Assembly (NCBI RefSeq): GCF_000300005.1
Contig: NC_018691.1
Location: forward strand, 2,728,001-2,792,000
DNA: 64,000 nucleotides
Reading direction: 5' to 3'
Origin: Alloalcanivorax dieselolei B5
GTDB taxonomy: Bacteria; Pseudomonadota; Gammaproteobacteria; Pseudomonadales; Alcanivoracaceae
Below the pieces are notes generated by a model. It had not been told where the DNA came from and ran no database searches. It saw only the letters and a program-made list of their open reading frames with translations. Positions within the stretch are counted from its first letter, which is position 1; the number at the start of each line of letters is the position of its first letter. Positions 19,078-27,299 of the stretch are shown one piece after another. The translations under genes were made by a program, and so were the position numbers.

Positions 19078-19710
19078 ATGAGCGCAGTCATTCCCGGAAC
19101 CAGTCTGGCCCTGCACCCGGAACGCTTCCCCGATCCCGCCGATGATCTGCCACGGGATCAGGACCCGGGTCGCGCGATCCTCGCCGGCGGCTGTTTCTGG
19201 TGCACCGAAGCGGTGTTTTTGCAATTGGACGGGGTTAATTCGGTGATCTCCGGCTACGCCGGTGGCGACGCCGAACACGCCAACTACGAAGCGGTTTGCA
19301 CCGGCCGCACCGGCCACGCCGAAGCCATCGAAATCCGCTACGACCCGGCCGTGATCCGTTACGGCGAATTACTCAAACTGTTCTTTGCCGTGGCCCATGA
19401 CCCCACGCAAAAGGACCGGCAGGGCAACGACCGCGGCCCGCAATACCGCTCCGCCATCTTTTATCAAAGCGAGCCGGAGCGTCAGGCCGCCGCCGCTTAT
19501 ATCCACCAACTCAACCAGGCCGGCGCCTTCATCGCGCCCATTGTCACCACCCTGGAGCCGCTGGACATGTTCTACCCGGCGGAGGACTACCACCAGGATT
19601 TCGCACGGCGTCACCCCACCCAGCCGTACATCACCCACGTGGCGCACCCGAAAGTGGAGAAACTGCGGACGGCCTTTCCCGACACCCTCAAAACCCCGGA
19701 GGCGGACTGA
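19078..19710 (+). CDS. msrA: Peptide-methionine (S)-S-oxide reductase MsrA
   Basis: This is a 210-residue enzyme that reduces the S-epimer of methionine sulfoxide in proteins or free methionine. The catalytic GCFWCTE motif has Cys39 as nucleophile. [12 protein letters not shown] and the C-terminal EDYHQDF segment are also present. The ATG at 19078 follows GAGGAG. MsrB begins five bases after its stop, so the two stereospecific repair enzymes are co-expressed. Confidence 0.96.
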   Translation: MSAVIPGTSLALHPERFPDPADDLPRDQDPGRAILAGGCFWCTEAVFLQLDGVNSVISGYAGGDAEHANYEAVCTGRTGHAEAIEIRYDPAVIRYGELLKLFFAVAHDPTQKDRQGNDRGPQYRSAIFYQSEPERQAAAAYIHQLNQAGAFIAPIVTTLEPLDMFYPAEDYHQDFARRHPTQPYITHVAHPKVEKLRTAFPDTLKTPEAD

Positions 19711-19715
19711 ACATC

Positions 19716-20144
19716 ATGAGTGAGCATTTGTCCCCCAGCGGCCACGATCTGACACCGCTGACTGATCAGGAAAAACAGCAACGAGCCGCCGCTCTCACCC
19801 CGGAAGAACAGCGCATCCTGCTCAATCAGGGCACCGAGCCACCGTTCTGCGGCGGGCTGCTGGACAACAAGGAAGACGGCGTCTACCACTGCAAGCTGTG
19901 TGACCTGCCGCTGTTCCACTCCGCCACCAAATTCGAATCCGGCACCGGCTGGCCGAGTTTTTATCAACCGGTGGACGACACCCATATCCGCCGCCTGGAA
20001 GACCACAGCCACGGCATGATCCGCACCGAGATCCGCTGCGCCCGCTGCGACGGTCACCTGGGACATGTGTTCCCCGATGGCCCGCCTCCCACCGGCGAGC
20101 GGCACTGCCTCAACTCGGCGTCATTGGTGTTCAAAGTCGGATAG
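19716..20144 (+). CDS. msrB: Peptide-methionine (R)-S-oxide reductase MsrB
   Basis: This is a 142-residue enzyme that reduces the R-epimer of methionine sulfoxide, complementing MsrA encoded directly upstream. Zinc is held by two CxxC pairs (Cys59/62 and Cys108/111). The catalytic cysteine is Cys131 in [19 protein letters not shown] and [10 protein letters not shown] are family hallmarks. There is no signal peptide, so it is cytoplasmic. A hairpin follows the gene. Confidence 0.96.
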   Translation: MSEHLSPSGHDLTPLTDQEKQQRAAALTPEEQRILLNQGTEPPFCGGLLDNKEDGVYHCKLCDLPLFHSATKFESGTGWPSFYQPVDDTHIRRLEDHSHGMIRTEIRCARCDGHLGHVFPDGPPPTGERHCLNSASLVFKVG

Positions 20145-20152
20145 AAAAAAAT

Positions 20153-20170
20153 CGCGGCTCACGAGCCGCG
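20153..20170 (+). terminator. Hairpin after msrB
   Basis: CGCGGCTC is mirrored by GAGCCGCG eight bases after the msrB stop. The loop is very short and the downstream T-rich stretch is not immediate; an A run lies just before the stem. Probably a terminator by position. Confidence 0.55.
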
Positions 20171-20312
20171 CCCCTCTATGTTTAGTTTTTCTATGCCCCC
20201 CGCCTTAGAAAAACCCGTTTGTCTCCAAACGGACACTGCCCCAATATGGAACACGGCCTGATCAACCGGCCCGCGGTCGAATAACCCGCAGTTCAATAAA
20301 AAGGAGTCCGTT

Positions 20313-21575
20313 GTGCCCACGCCAACCCCGACGCCACCTTCCCGCCTTTTTCCCGGCTGGTATGTGGTCGCTGGTGCTTTCGCCGTTACCTTCCTCGGCT
20401 TCGGCAGTGCCTATACCTTCAGTGCTTTCGTCGACTCGCTGCAAACCGATTTCGAGGCCTCGCGCGGCTCCGTGTCCCTGGTCTTTTCCCTGGCCGGTTT
20501 TCTCTATTTCGCCCTGGGCGTCATCAGCGGCCCCCTTGCCGACCGCTGGGGCTCGCGAACCATGGCGATTATCGGCATGTTGTTCACCGGCGCCGGCTTG
20601 ATGCTGGCCGGTCTGGCCCGCAACCTGATGGAGGTGTATCTGGCCTACGGGCTCGGTGTCGGACTTGGTATCGGCTTTTCCTATGTGCCGGCGGTGGGCG
20701 CGGTACAGCGCTGGTTCTCCCGGCGCCGGGGCTTCGCTTCCGGGCTGGCGGTGAGCGGCATCGGCGTCGGCACCCTGTTCATGCCGCCCATCGCCGCGCT
20801 GCTGATCGAGGCCTTGGGCTGGCGTCAGAGCTACCTGCTGATCGGCGCCGTCACTCTGGTGCTCGGTCTGGTCCTGTCGCTGCTGATCCAGAACGACCCG
20901 CGTGACCGCGGACTCTATCCCGATGGCGACCCGGCCCCGCCGCCGGGCACCGTCTCCGACGGCATGCAGGTCGGCGAGGCGATCCGCTCGAAACGGTTCC
21001 TATTGCTGTACGCGGCGGGGCTGATTGCTTCCTTCGGCTTGTTCGTGCCGTTCGTGCACCTGGTGCCGTATGCCCGCGATCATGGTATCGATTCCGCATC
21101 CGCCGCCCTGCTGCTCGGTGCCGTCGGCGTCGGCAGCACCGCCGGCCGTTTTCTGCTGGGCAGCCTGGCGGACAAATGGGGCCGTCAGGTCACCCTGATG
21201 GCCATGTTCATGGGCATGGCACTGTCCCTCCTGATCTGGCTGTTTTCCCGGGACTTCTGGGGACTGTCGTTATTCGGCTTCGTGTTCGGCGTGTTCTATG
21301 GCGGCTTCGTGGCCCTGATACCGGCTCTGGCCATGGATTATTTCGGCGGCCGCCACATCAGCAGTATTATCGGCGTGCTGTACACCAGCGTCGCTCTGGG
21401 CACCCTGATCGGCCCCACCGCCGCCGGCTACATCTTCGACCTGAGCCACAGCTACACGGTGCCCATCCTTGCCAGTATCGCCACCAATATCCTTGCCGCC
21501 GCGATTATGACCCGGATCCCGAAAGTGCGATCCGTACCGTCCTGTTCAACACCTGCTTTGGAAAAAGAAACATGA
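20313..21575 (+). CDS. MFS transporter, oxalate/formate antiporter-like (monocarboxylate) branch
   Basis: This is a 420-residue inner-membrane transporter with about 12 hydrophobic segments. The N-terminal GWYVVAGAF opening and the loop ADRWGSRT between TM2 and TM3 fit the major facilitator superfamily, OFA/monocarboxylate branch. A GTG start is supported by AAAGGAG eight bases upstream. Its stop overlaps the start of the thioesterase gene by four bases (ATGA), so the two are translationally coupled; transport and thioester hydrolysis of the same organic acid is a reasonable guess. The substrate cannot be read from sequence. Confidence 0.85.
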   Translation: MPTPTPTPPSRLFPGWYVVAGAFAVTFLGFGSAYTFSAFVDSLQTDFEASRGSVSLVFSLAGFLYFALGVISGPLADRWGSRTMAIIGMLFTGAGLMLAGLARNLMEVYLAYGLGVGLGIGFSYVPAVGAVQRWFSRRRGFASGLAVSGIGVGTLFMPPIAALLIEALGWRQSYLLIGAVTLVLGLVLSLLIQNDPRDRGLYPDGDPAPPPGTVSDGMQVGEAIRSKRFLLLYAAGLIASFGLFVPFVHLVPYARDHGIDSASAALLLGAVGVGSTAGRFLLGSLADKWGRQVTLMAMFMGMALSLLIWLFSRDFWGLSLFGFVFGVFYGGFVALIPALAMDYFGGRHISSIIGVLYTSVALGTLIGPTAAGYIFDLSHSYTVPILASIATNILAAAIMTRIPKVRSVPSCSTPALEKET

Positions 21576-21991
21576 GCAACAACCAGAACGACCAGATCAG
21601 CCAACGCCAAGCCGGCTTCCTGCCTGGCTACATGGGACTGGAATGGGACACCGCCGAGCCCGGCCTGATACGCGGGCACTTCACCGTGGCCCGCCACCAC
21701 CTGGCCCCCAACGGCTATCTGCATGCCGCCTCGGTGATCGCCCTGGCTGACTCCGCCTGCGGTTTCGGCTGCCAGACCTCGCTACCGGAAGGCGCCGTCA
21801 GCTTCACCACCGTGGAATTGAAAAGCAACTTCATCGGCACCGCCCGCGAAGGCGTGGTGACCTGCGAAGCCAAGGCGGCCCACCTTGGCCGCACCACGCA
21901 ATTGTGGGACGCGGAAGTGCGTCACCAGGACAGCGGCAAGGTCATCGCGCTGTTCCGCTGCACGCAGATGGTGCTTTACCCGAAAGGCTGA
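21572..21991 (+). CDS. PaaI-type hotdog-fold thioesterase
   Basis: This is a 139-residue hotdog-fold protein of the PaaI/YbgC-related acyl-CoA thioesterase family. The helix region has LAPNGYLHAASVIALAD, where the polar residues at NGYLHA occupy the catalytic position of the family. The FTTVELKSNFIGTA strand is typical. It probably hydrolyses an acyl- or aryl-CoA in the cytoplasm. The ATG overlaps the stop of the MFS transporter gene, which fixes the start. Confidence 0.85.
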   Translation: MSNNQNDQISQRQAGFLPGYMGLEWDTAEPGLIRGHFTVARHHLAPNGYLHAASVIALADSACGFGCQTSLPEGAVSFTTVELKSNFIGTAREGVVTCEAKAAHLGRTTQLWDAEVRHQDSGKVIALFRCTQMVLYPKG

Positions 21992-22042
21992 ATCGTCTTT
22001 CCCCCCAATCGCAACTCGTCACCCACTTGCCTACACGCACCG

Positions 22043-22113
22043 TATTCGCTGCCAAGGCAGCTTCCCACAGCGACTTCGTAGCCTTCTGTGGGAAGCTGCC
22101 TTGGCAGCGAATA
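22043..22113. repeat. REP-like palindrome with perfect 28-bp arms
   Basis: The arms 22043-22070 and 22086-22113 are exact reverse complements around a 15-base spacer. The left arm begins TATTCGCTGCCAAGGCAGCT and the right arm ends with its mirror. Each arm also contains the smaller palindrome GCTGCCAAGGCAGC. The pattern resembles the element near 11 kb (TTCGCT...GC TTCCCACAG) but is a distinct variant. It lies after the thioesterase gene and before the kdp operon. Confidence 0.9.
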
Positions 22114-22273
22114 CAGTGTGAATTCATACCTCCAAGACCAATAGACGCCCCCCCTTCCAAGGCGATTTTTACGCCTTTTTTATGCTCCTTCCGTTTTCTC
22201 TGAATCGATTTTTTACGCCGCCTGCTCCTACCCTTCTCTCCATCTTCCATCAGCGATATCAAGGATCCGTTCC

Positions 22274-22345
22274 ATGTTGTTACTCATCGTTCTGGGGGTA
22301 GCCGCGTATCTGTTGGCCGCCCTGCTTTGGCCGGAGAAATTCTGA
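22274..22345 (+). CDS. kdpF: KdpF-type small membrane peptide
   Basis: This is a 23-residue peptide (MLLLIVLGVAAYLLAALLWP then EKF) that is one hydrophobic helix ending in the PEKF-like tail characteristic of KdpF. KdpF stabilises the KdpABC potassium pump in the inner membrane. It is the first gene of the kdp operon, directly ahead of a second tiny ORF and kdpA. Confidence 0.8.
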   Translation: MLLLIVLGVAAYLLAALLWPEKF

Positions 22346-22347
22346 TC

Positions 22348-22428
22348 ATGATACTGCTCGGCATCGTCATCATCGCCGCTCTGCTCGGCTTGTGTTTCGC
22401 CTTTCTGGAATTGGAGAAACGGCTATGA
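22348..22428 (+). CDS. Second small single-helix membrane peptide in the kdp operon
   Basis: This is a 26-residue ORF starting two bases after the kdpF stop (MILLGIVIIAALLGLCFAFL, then ELEKRL). It is one transmembrane helix with a charged tail. Its TGA overlaps the kdpA ATG (ATGA), which strongly suggests it is translated and couples to kdpA. It differs from classical KdpF and lacks the PEKF ending. It could be a second KdpF-like subunit or a leader peptide. Confidence 0.6.
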   Translation: MILLGIVIIAALLGLCFAFLELEKRL

Positions 22429-24092
22429 AAGAGGTGGCTCTCATCTACCTCGTCACCCTCGGCCTGGCCTGGCCTCTGGGCCGTTACCTGAGCTGGCTTT
22501 TCGGCGAACGGTCCGTGTCAGGCGGAATCGCCACGGTGGAAAACGGGCTGTTGCGTCTGGCCGGCATCAACCCGAACGCCGACATGTCCTGGAGCGATTA
22601 CGCGCGCGTGCTGCTCAAGCTGCATTTGCTTCTGGCGATCGTTATTTTTCTTGTTCTCACCCTGCAGCAATGGCTGCCCTTGAATCCTGATCACATTCCC
22701 AACATGTCCTGGGATCTGGCGCTGCACACGGTGATTTCCTTCCTCACCAACACCAATCAGCAACACTATTCCGGGCAGGCGCAGTTGTCCTATTTCGCCC
22801 ATACGCTCGGCATCGTGACCTTGCAAGTGGTAACACCGGCGGCGGGTCTGGCGACCCTGGTGGCAATCCTGCGTACCTTGTTCAGCAAAGCCCCATCCGG
22901 GGAAACCGTGTCCGTGGGCAACTTCCATCGCGACCTGCTGCGGTCGGTGCTGTGGGTGATGCTGCCATTGTCGCTGATCGCCTCCCTGCTGCTCGCCAGC
23001 CAGGGCGTGCCCAGCACTTACCAGGGCGCCGCCGAGGTCAGCACCCTGCAGGACGGTGCCACGCAAACCGTGCCGCTGGGTCCGGTGGCAGCCATGGTGG
23101 CGATCAAACAGCTCGGCACCAACGGCGGCGGCTGGTTTGGTCCCAACAGTTCAGTACCACTGGAGAACCCCACGTTCTTTTCCAACCTGGTGGAAACCAC
23201 CGCGTTGATGCTGATCCCCATGGCCCTGGTCTTCATGCTCGGCTTCATGGCCCGGCGGCGCCGGCTCGGCTGGTGCGTGGCGGCGGTGATGTTCGCTCTG
23301 TCCTTGGTGTCCACTTCGCTCAACGTATTTTCCGAGCGCCAGCCCAATGCGGCGGTGGCCGCCGCCGGCATCCAGGGGCCCAACATGGAAGGCAAGGAAG
23401 TGCGCTTCGGCACCGACCTCACCGCGCTTTGGGGCAGTTGGACCACGCAGACCTCCAACGGCTCGGTGAACGGTATGCACGATTCCTTTAATCCGCTGGG
23501 TGGCATGAGCGAGCTGATGAACATGTTCCTCAACGTCACCTTCGGCGGTATCGGCGTTGGCCTGATCGGTTATCTGCTGTTCATGTTCGTGGCCGCGTTC
23601 ATCGGCTCCCTGATGATTGGCCGGGCGCCGTCGTTTCTCGGGCGGCCGCTGGAAACCCGGGAAATGAAGCTCGCCAGCCTGGCCCTGCTGTTGCAGCCAA
23701 TCCTGATTCTCGGCCTCACCGCGGTGACCCTGGCCGTGCCCGGTTGGGCCGGCACCAGCAATCCCGGTCCCCATGGCCTCAGCCAGGTGCTTTACGAATA
23801 CACCAGCGCCTTCGCCAACAACGGCTCCGGCTTCGAAGGACTGGGCGATGACAGCGTCTGGTGGAATCTGAGCTGCGCCCTGGCATTGGTGGGCGGCCGT
23901 TTCATTCCCATGCTGGCACCGCTGGCCATCGCCGCTTCCCTGGCGAGCAAACGTCCCAGCGCGCAAAGCCGGGGAACGCTGAATGTGGATACCCCCACCT
24001 TCGCCGTGCTCACCCTCGGCGTCATCGTACTGTTCGCCCTGCTGAGCTTTTTACCCGCGCTGGTGCTCGGCCCCATCGCCGAAGCGCTTTAA
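22425..24092 (+). CDS. kdpA: Potassium-transporting ATPase subunit KdpA
   Basis: This is a 555-residue inner-membrane subunit that selects and binds K+ in the high-affinity KdpFABC pump. Selectivity-loop sequences are visible: NTNQQHYSGQ, TNGGGWFGPNSS (about residue 232), GMSELMNMFLNVTFGGIGVG and NNGSGFEG. About ten hydrophobic helices are present and the length matches the family. The start is fixed by the ATGA overlap with the preceding tiny ORF. Confidence 0.97.
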   Translation: MKEVALIYLVTLGLAWPLGRYLSWLFGERSVSGGIATVENGLLRLAGINPNADMSWSDYARVLLKLHLLLAIVIFLVLTLQQWLPLNPDHIPNMSWDLALHTVISFLTNTNQQHYSGQAQLSYFAHTLGIVTLQVVTPAAGLATLVAILRTLFSKAPSGETVSVGNFHRDLLRSVLWVMLPLSLIASLLLASQGVPSTYQGAAEVSTLQDGATQTVPLGPVAAMVAIKQLGTNGGGWFGPNSSVPLENPTFFSNLVETTALMLIPMALVFMLGFMARRRRLGWCVAAVMFALSLVSTSLNVFSERQPNAAVAAAGIQGPNMEGKEVRFGTDLTALWGSWTTQTSNGSVNGMHDSFNPLGGMSELMNMFLNVTFGGIGVGLIGYLLFMFVAAFIGSLMIGRAPSFLGRPLETREMKLASLALLLQPILILGLTAVTLAVPGWAGTSNPGPHGLSQVLYEYTSAFANNGSGFEGLGDDSVWWNLSCALALVGGRFIPMLAPLAIAASLASKRPSAQSRGTLNVDTPTFAVLTLGVIVLFALLSFLPALVLGPIAEAL

Positions 24093-24104
24093 GGAGTTGT
24101 CATC

Positions 24105-26120
24105 ATGAGTTCCCGTTCTCTGCTGACCGGCATTAAGCCTTTCCCGCTGTTTCTGGAATCCTGTAAACGCCTGGCACCGTGGGCATTGGCGCGTAACCCG
24201 GTGATGATGGTGGTTGCCATCGGCACGATAATCACTTTCGTATTCGCCCTGTTGCACTACAGCCAGGGGTTGCCCTGGCGTTTGGAGATGGTGCTATTCC
24301 TGATTCTGCTGGCCACCGTGCTGTTCGCCAACGACGCCGAAGCCCTGGCCGAATCCCGTGGGCGCGCCCACGCCAACAGCCTGCGTGAGACTCGGAAAAA
24401 CCTCACCGCCCGGCTCCGCAATGCCAATGGCGGTGTCGACGAAATCAGTGCTGATGCACTGCGCCGGGGCGACCTGATCGAGGTGGAAGCGGGGGAGCTG
24501 ATTCCCGCCGACGGTGACATCGTCGAGGGCGCCGCCACCATCAATGAGTCCGCCATCACCGGCGAGTCCGCCCCGGTTCTGCGCGAGGCCGGCACCGATA
24601 ATAGTGGTGTCAGCGCTGGCACCAAGGTGCTCACCGACCGCATCGTAATCAAGGTCAGCAATGACCCTGGTGACTCGCTGCTGGATCGCATGATCGCTCT
24701 GGTGGAAAGCGCCAAGCGTCAACGCACCCCCAATGAGCTGGCACTATCGGTGCTGCTGGCGGCGATGACACTGATCTTTCTCGTGGTGGTCACCGCCCTG
24801 GTGCCGATGGGCGATTTTCTCGGCGCGCCGCTGAGCGTGCCGTTACTGGTGGCGTTGCTGGTCTGCCTGATCCCCACCACCATCGGCGGCTTGTTACCGG
24901 CCATCGGCATCGCCGGCATGGAACGCGCCCTGCGCGCCAACCTGGTGGCCAAGTCCGGCAAGGCGGTGGAAGTGGCCGGCAGCATCGACACCCTATTGCT
25001 GGACAAGACCGGCACCATCACCCTGGGCGATCGTCGCGCCACCGCGTTTCTGCCCCTGCCCGGCGTTGAACAAAGCGCGCTGAGGGAGGCCGCCTGCCTG
25101 GCTTCGTTCGCCGACCCCACCCCGGAAGGCCGCTCGATTCTCACTCTGGCCCTGGACCAGGGCACCACGGTGGCCGCCAACGAACACGCCGACTTCATCG
25201 AATTCTCCGCCCATACCCGGCTGTCCGGCGCCGACCTGCCGGAAGGGCGGCAAGTGCGCAAGGGGGCCACCGACGCCATTCGCCGCTTCGTCGAGGAACA
25301 GGGCGGCCACTACCCGGACACCACCGATGGTCTGGTGGAACAAGTCGCGAGCAAAGGCGCCACGCCGCTGGTGGTGGCGGAAAACCGGCAAGTGCTCGGC
25401 GTCATCGCATTGTCGGATGTGATCAAGCCGGGCATCCGGGAACGTTTCGCCCGGCTGCGCGAAGCCGGTGTTCGCACCGTCATGATCACCGGCGACAACC
25501 CGCTCACCGCCGCCGCCATCGGCGCCGAGGCCGGGGTCGATGACGTGGTGGCCGAGGCCACACCGGAACGCAAACTGGCACTGATCCGCGAAGAACAAAG
25601 CAAAGGCAGACTGGTGGCGATGATGGGCGACGGCACCAACGATGCCCCCGCCCTGGCCCAGGCGGATCTTGGTCTGGCCATGAACTCCGGCACCCAGGCC
25701 GCCAAGGAAGCCGGCAACATCGTGGACCTGGATTCCGATCCCGGCAAATTGCTGGAGGTGGTGGAGATCGGCAAGCAGTTGCTGATCACCCGTGGCGCTC
25801 TGACCACCTTCTCCCTGGCCAACGACGTCGCCAAGTACTTCGTCATTCTGCCGGCCCTGTTCGTGGTGGCGCTGCCCAGCCTGGGCGTACTGAATCTGCT
25901 CGGACTGCACAGCCCGGACAGTGCCATTCTCTCGGCGGTATTGTTCAACGCCCTGGTCATTCCGGCGCTGATTCCGTTCGCCCTGCGTGGTGTCCAGGTG
26001 CGTCCCGGCAGCGCCGACGCCACCCTGCGCCGCAATCTCCTGATCTTTGGCCTTGGCGGTCTGTTGCTGCCCTTTCCCGCGATAAAACTCATCGACCTGG
26101 CTCTGGCCTGGATGCTCTAG
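24105..26120 (+). CDS. kdpB: Potassium-transporting ATPase subunit KdpB
   Basis: This is a 671-residue P-type ATPase subunit that energises K+ uptake. The phosphorylated aspartate is Asp300 in DKTGTIT. The TGES loop is at 152-155, its serine being the inhibitory phosphorylation site known in E. coli KdpB. MITGDNP and [10 protein letters not shown] complete the P-type set. AAGGAG precedes the ATG. It lies 12 bases after kdpA. Confidence 0.97.
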   Translation: MSSRSLLTGIKPFPLFLESCKRLAPWALARNPVMMVVAIGTIITFVFALLHYSQGLPWRLEMVLFLILLATVLFANDAEALAESRGRAHANSLRETRKNLTARLRNANGGVDEISADALRRGDLIEVEAGELIPADGDIVEGAATINESAITGESAPVLREAGTDNSGVSAGTKVLTDRIVIKVSNDPGDSLLDRMIALVESAKRQRTPNELALSVLLAAMTLIFLVVVTALVPMGDFLGAPLSVPLLVALLVCLIPTTIGGLLPAIGIAGMERALRANLVAKSGKAVEVAGSIDTLLLDKTGTITLGDRRATAFLPLPGVEQSALREAACLASFADPTPEGRSILTLALDQGTTVAANEHADFIEFSAHTRLSGADLPEGRQVRKGATDAIRRFVEEQGGHYPDTTDGLVEQVASKGATPLVVAENRQVLGVIALSDVIKPGIRERFARLREAGVRTVMITGDNPLTAAAIGAEAGVDDVVAEATPERKLALIREEQSKGRLVAMMGDGTNDAPALAQADLGLAMNSGTQAAKEAGNIVDLDSDPGKLLEVVEIGKQLLITRGALTTFSLANDVAKYFVILPALFVVALPSLGVLNLLGLHSPDSAILSAVLFNALVIPALIPFALRGVQVRPGSADATLRRNLLIFGLGGLLLPFPAIKLIDLALAWML

Positions 26121-26130
26121 GAGTCCAACT

Positions 26131-26724
26131 ATGAATTCCCGAACTTTGACCACCACGTCCTGGTTCTCTGTCCTGCGCCTGGCAATAGTGTTGATGCTGC
26201 TGTGCGGCGGCCTGTATCCGCTGATCAGTACACAACTGGGGCAAGCGCTGTTCCCCGAACAGGCCCACGGCAGTCTGGTCTATCTGCATGGCGAGGCGGT
26301 GGGATCGCGGCTGGCGGCTCAGTCCTTCAGCGAGCCGCGCTATTTCCATAGCCGCCCATCCGCCGCCGACTACGATCCCACCGGGGTGTCCGGCTCCAAT
26401 CTGGCGCCGAGCAACCCGGAACTGCGCCAGCGAGTAGCGCGGGACGCCGCCGCCCTGTCCCATCAGGAAAACGTTCCCGTTGAAAAACTGCCGGTGGATC
26501 TGGTTACCGCCTCCGGCTCCGGCATCGATCCGCACATCAGCCCCGCCGCCGCCGAACTGCAGGCCCCCCGCGTGGCGGCGGCTCGCGGTTTACCCATGGA
26601 TCAGGTCAGGCGGATCATCGCCGAAAACACTCAAGCGCCTTTCCTCGGCGTGTTCGGCCCCACCTACGTCAACGTCCTCACCCTCAATGTGGCACTGGAT
26701 CAAGCAGAGAGAATAAACCCATGA
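26131..26724 (+). CDS. kdpC: Potassium-transporting ATPase subunit KdpC
   Basis: This is a 197-residue subunit with one N-terminal transmembrane helix (about residues 15-35) and a periplasmic domain. Family signatures include GSRLAAQSFSEPRYFHSRPS and the SGSGIDPHISPAAA stretch. KdpC assists K+ and ATP affinity in the complex. AGGAG precedes the ATG. The stop overlaps the next gene by four bases. Confidence 0.96.
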   Translation: MNSRTLTTTSWFSVLRLAIVLMLLCGGLYPLISTQLGQALFPEQAHGSLVYLHGEAVGSRLAAQSFSEPRYFHSRPSAADYDPTGVSGSNLAPSNPELRQRVARDAAALSHQENVPVEKLPVDLVTASGSGIDPHISPAAAELQAPRVAAARGLPMDQVRRIIAENTQAPFLGVFGPTYVNVLTLNVALDQAERINP

Positions 26725-27299
26725 AAACTCAATACTCGCTGTTCATTCTCCCTGCTCTTTTTATCTCGGCGGTACCGGCCGGCCTGGAAAGCCAGCACTC
26801 TTCCGGTGGCTATGCCGGCGCCTGGTTCTCCACCATCGACGACGGTGACGACGCCGGTTATGAAATGGACCTGACCGCGGGCCACCGCTTCCAGGCCGGG
26901 CCGCTGCCGGTGGATGCCGGCCTAATCTACTACGCTTACCCGCTGGCGGAACAAAGCAGCGATGTCGGCGAAGGGTTTATCACCTTGGGGCCGGACCTTC
27001 TGCAAATACGCTATGCTGTTACCTTGTGGAAGGAGAACCACGACGGCGACACTCACGATCAGTACGTGGCGCTGGGCGGCGACTATCCGCTCAGCGATGA
27101 TTACGGCGTTTCCTGGACGGTGGGCCATGTGGAAGACGCCACCGACCAGGACGGCAGTTACCAACACGTGGCACTGGCGCTGAGCCGCGACCTGATCGAC
27201 CGTGGCGCTCTCAGCCTCGGCGTCGAGAGCAATAACGCCGACGATGATCGCCATCGCAACCGGCCCCGACTGGTGCTCAGTTGGCAATGGAGCCTATGA
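26721..27299 (+). CDS. TorF-like putative outer-membrane protein within the kdp operon
   Basis: This is a 192-residue protein with a signal peptide and alternating beta-strand pattern ending in an aromatic-rich strand (LVLSWQWSL), typical of small outer-membrane barrels. It resembles the TorF/TIGR02001 putative porin family (SGGYAGAWFSTID, GLIYYAYP). It overlaps kdpC by ATGA at its start and kdpD by ATGA at its end, so it is embedded in the operon. A role in K+ passage across the outer membrane is an inference from context. Confidence 0.75.
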   Translation: MKTQYSLFILPALFISAVPAGLESQHSSGGYAGAWFSTIDDGDDAGYEMDLTAGHRFQAGPLPVDAGLIYYAYPLAEQSSDVGEGFITLGPDLLQIRYAVTLWKENHDGDTHDQYVALGGDYPLSDDYGVSWTVGHVEDATDQDGSYQHVALALSRDLIDRGALSLGVESNNADDDRHRNRPRLVLSWQWSL

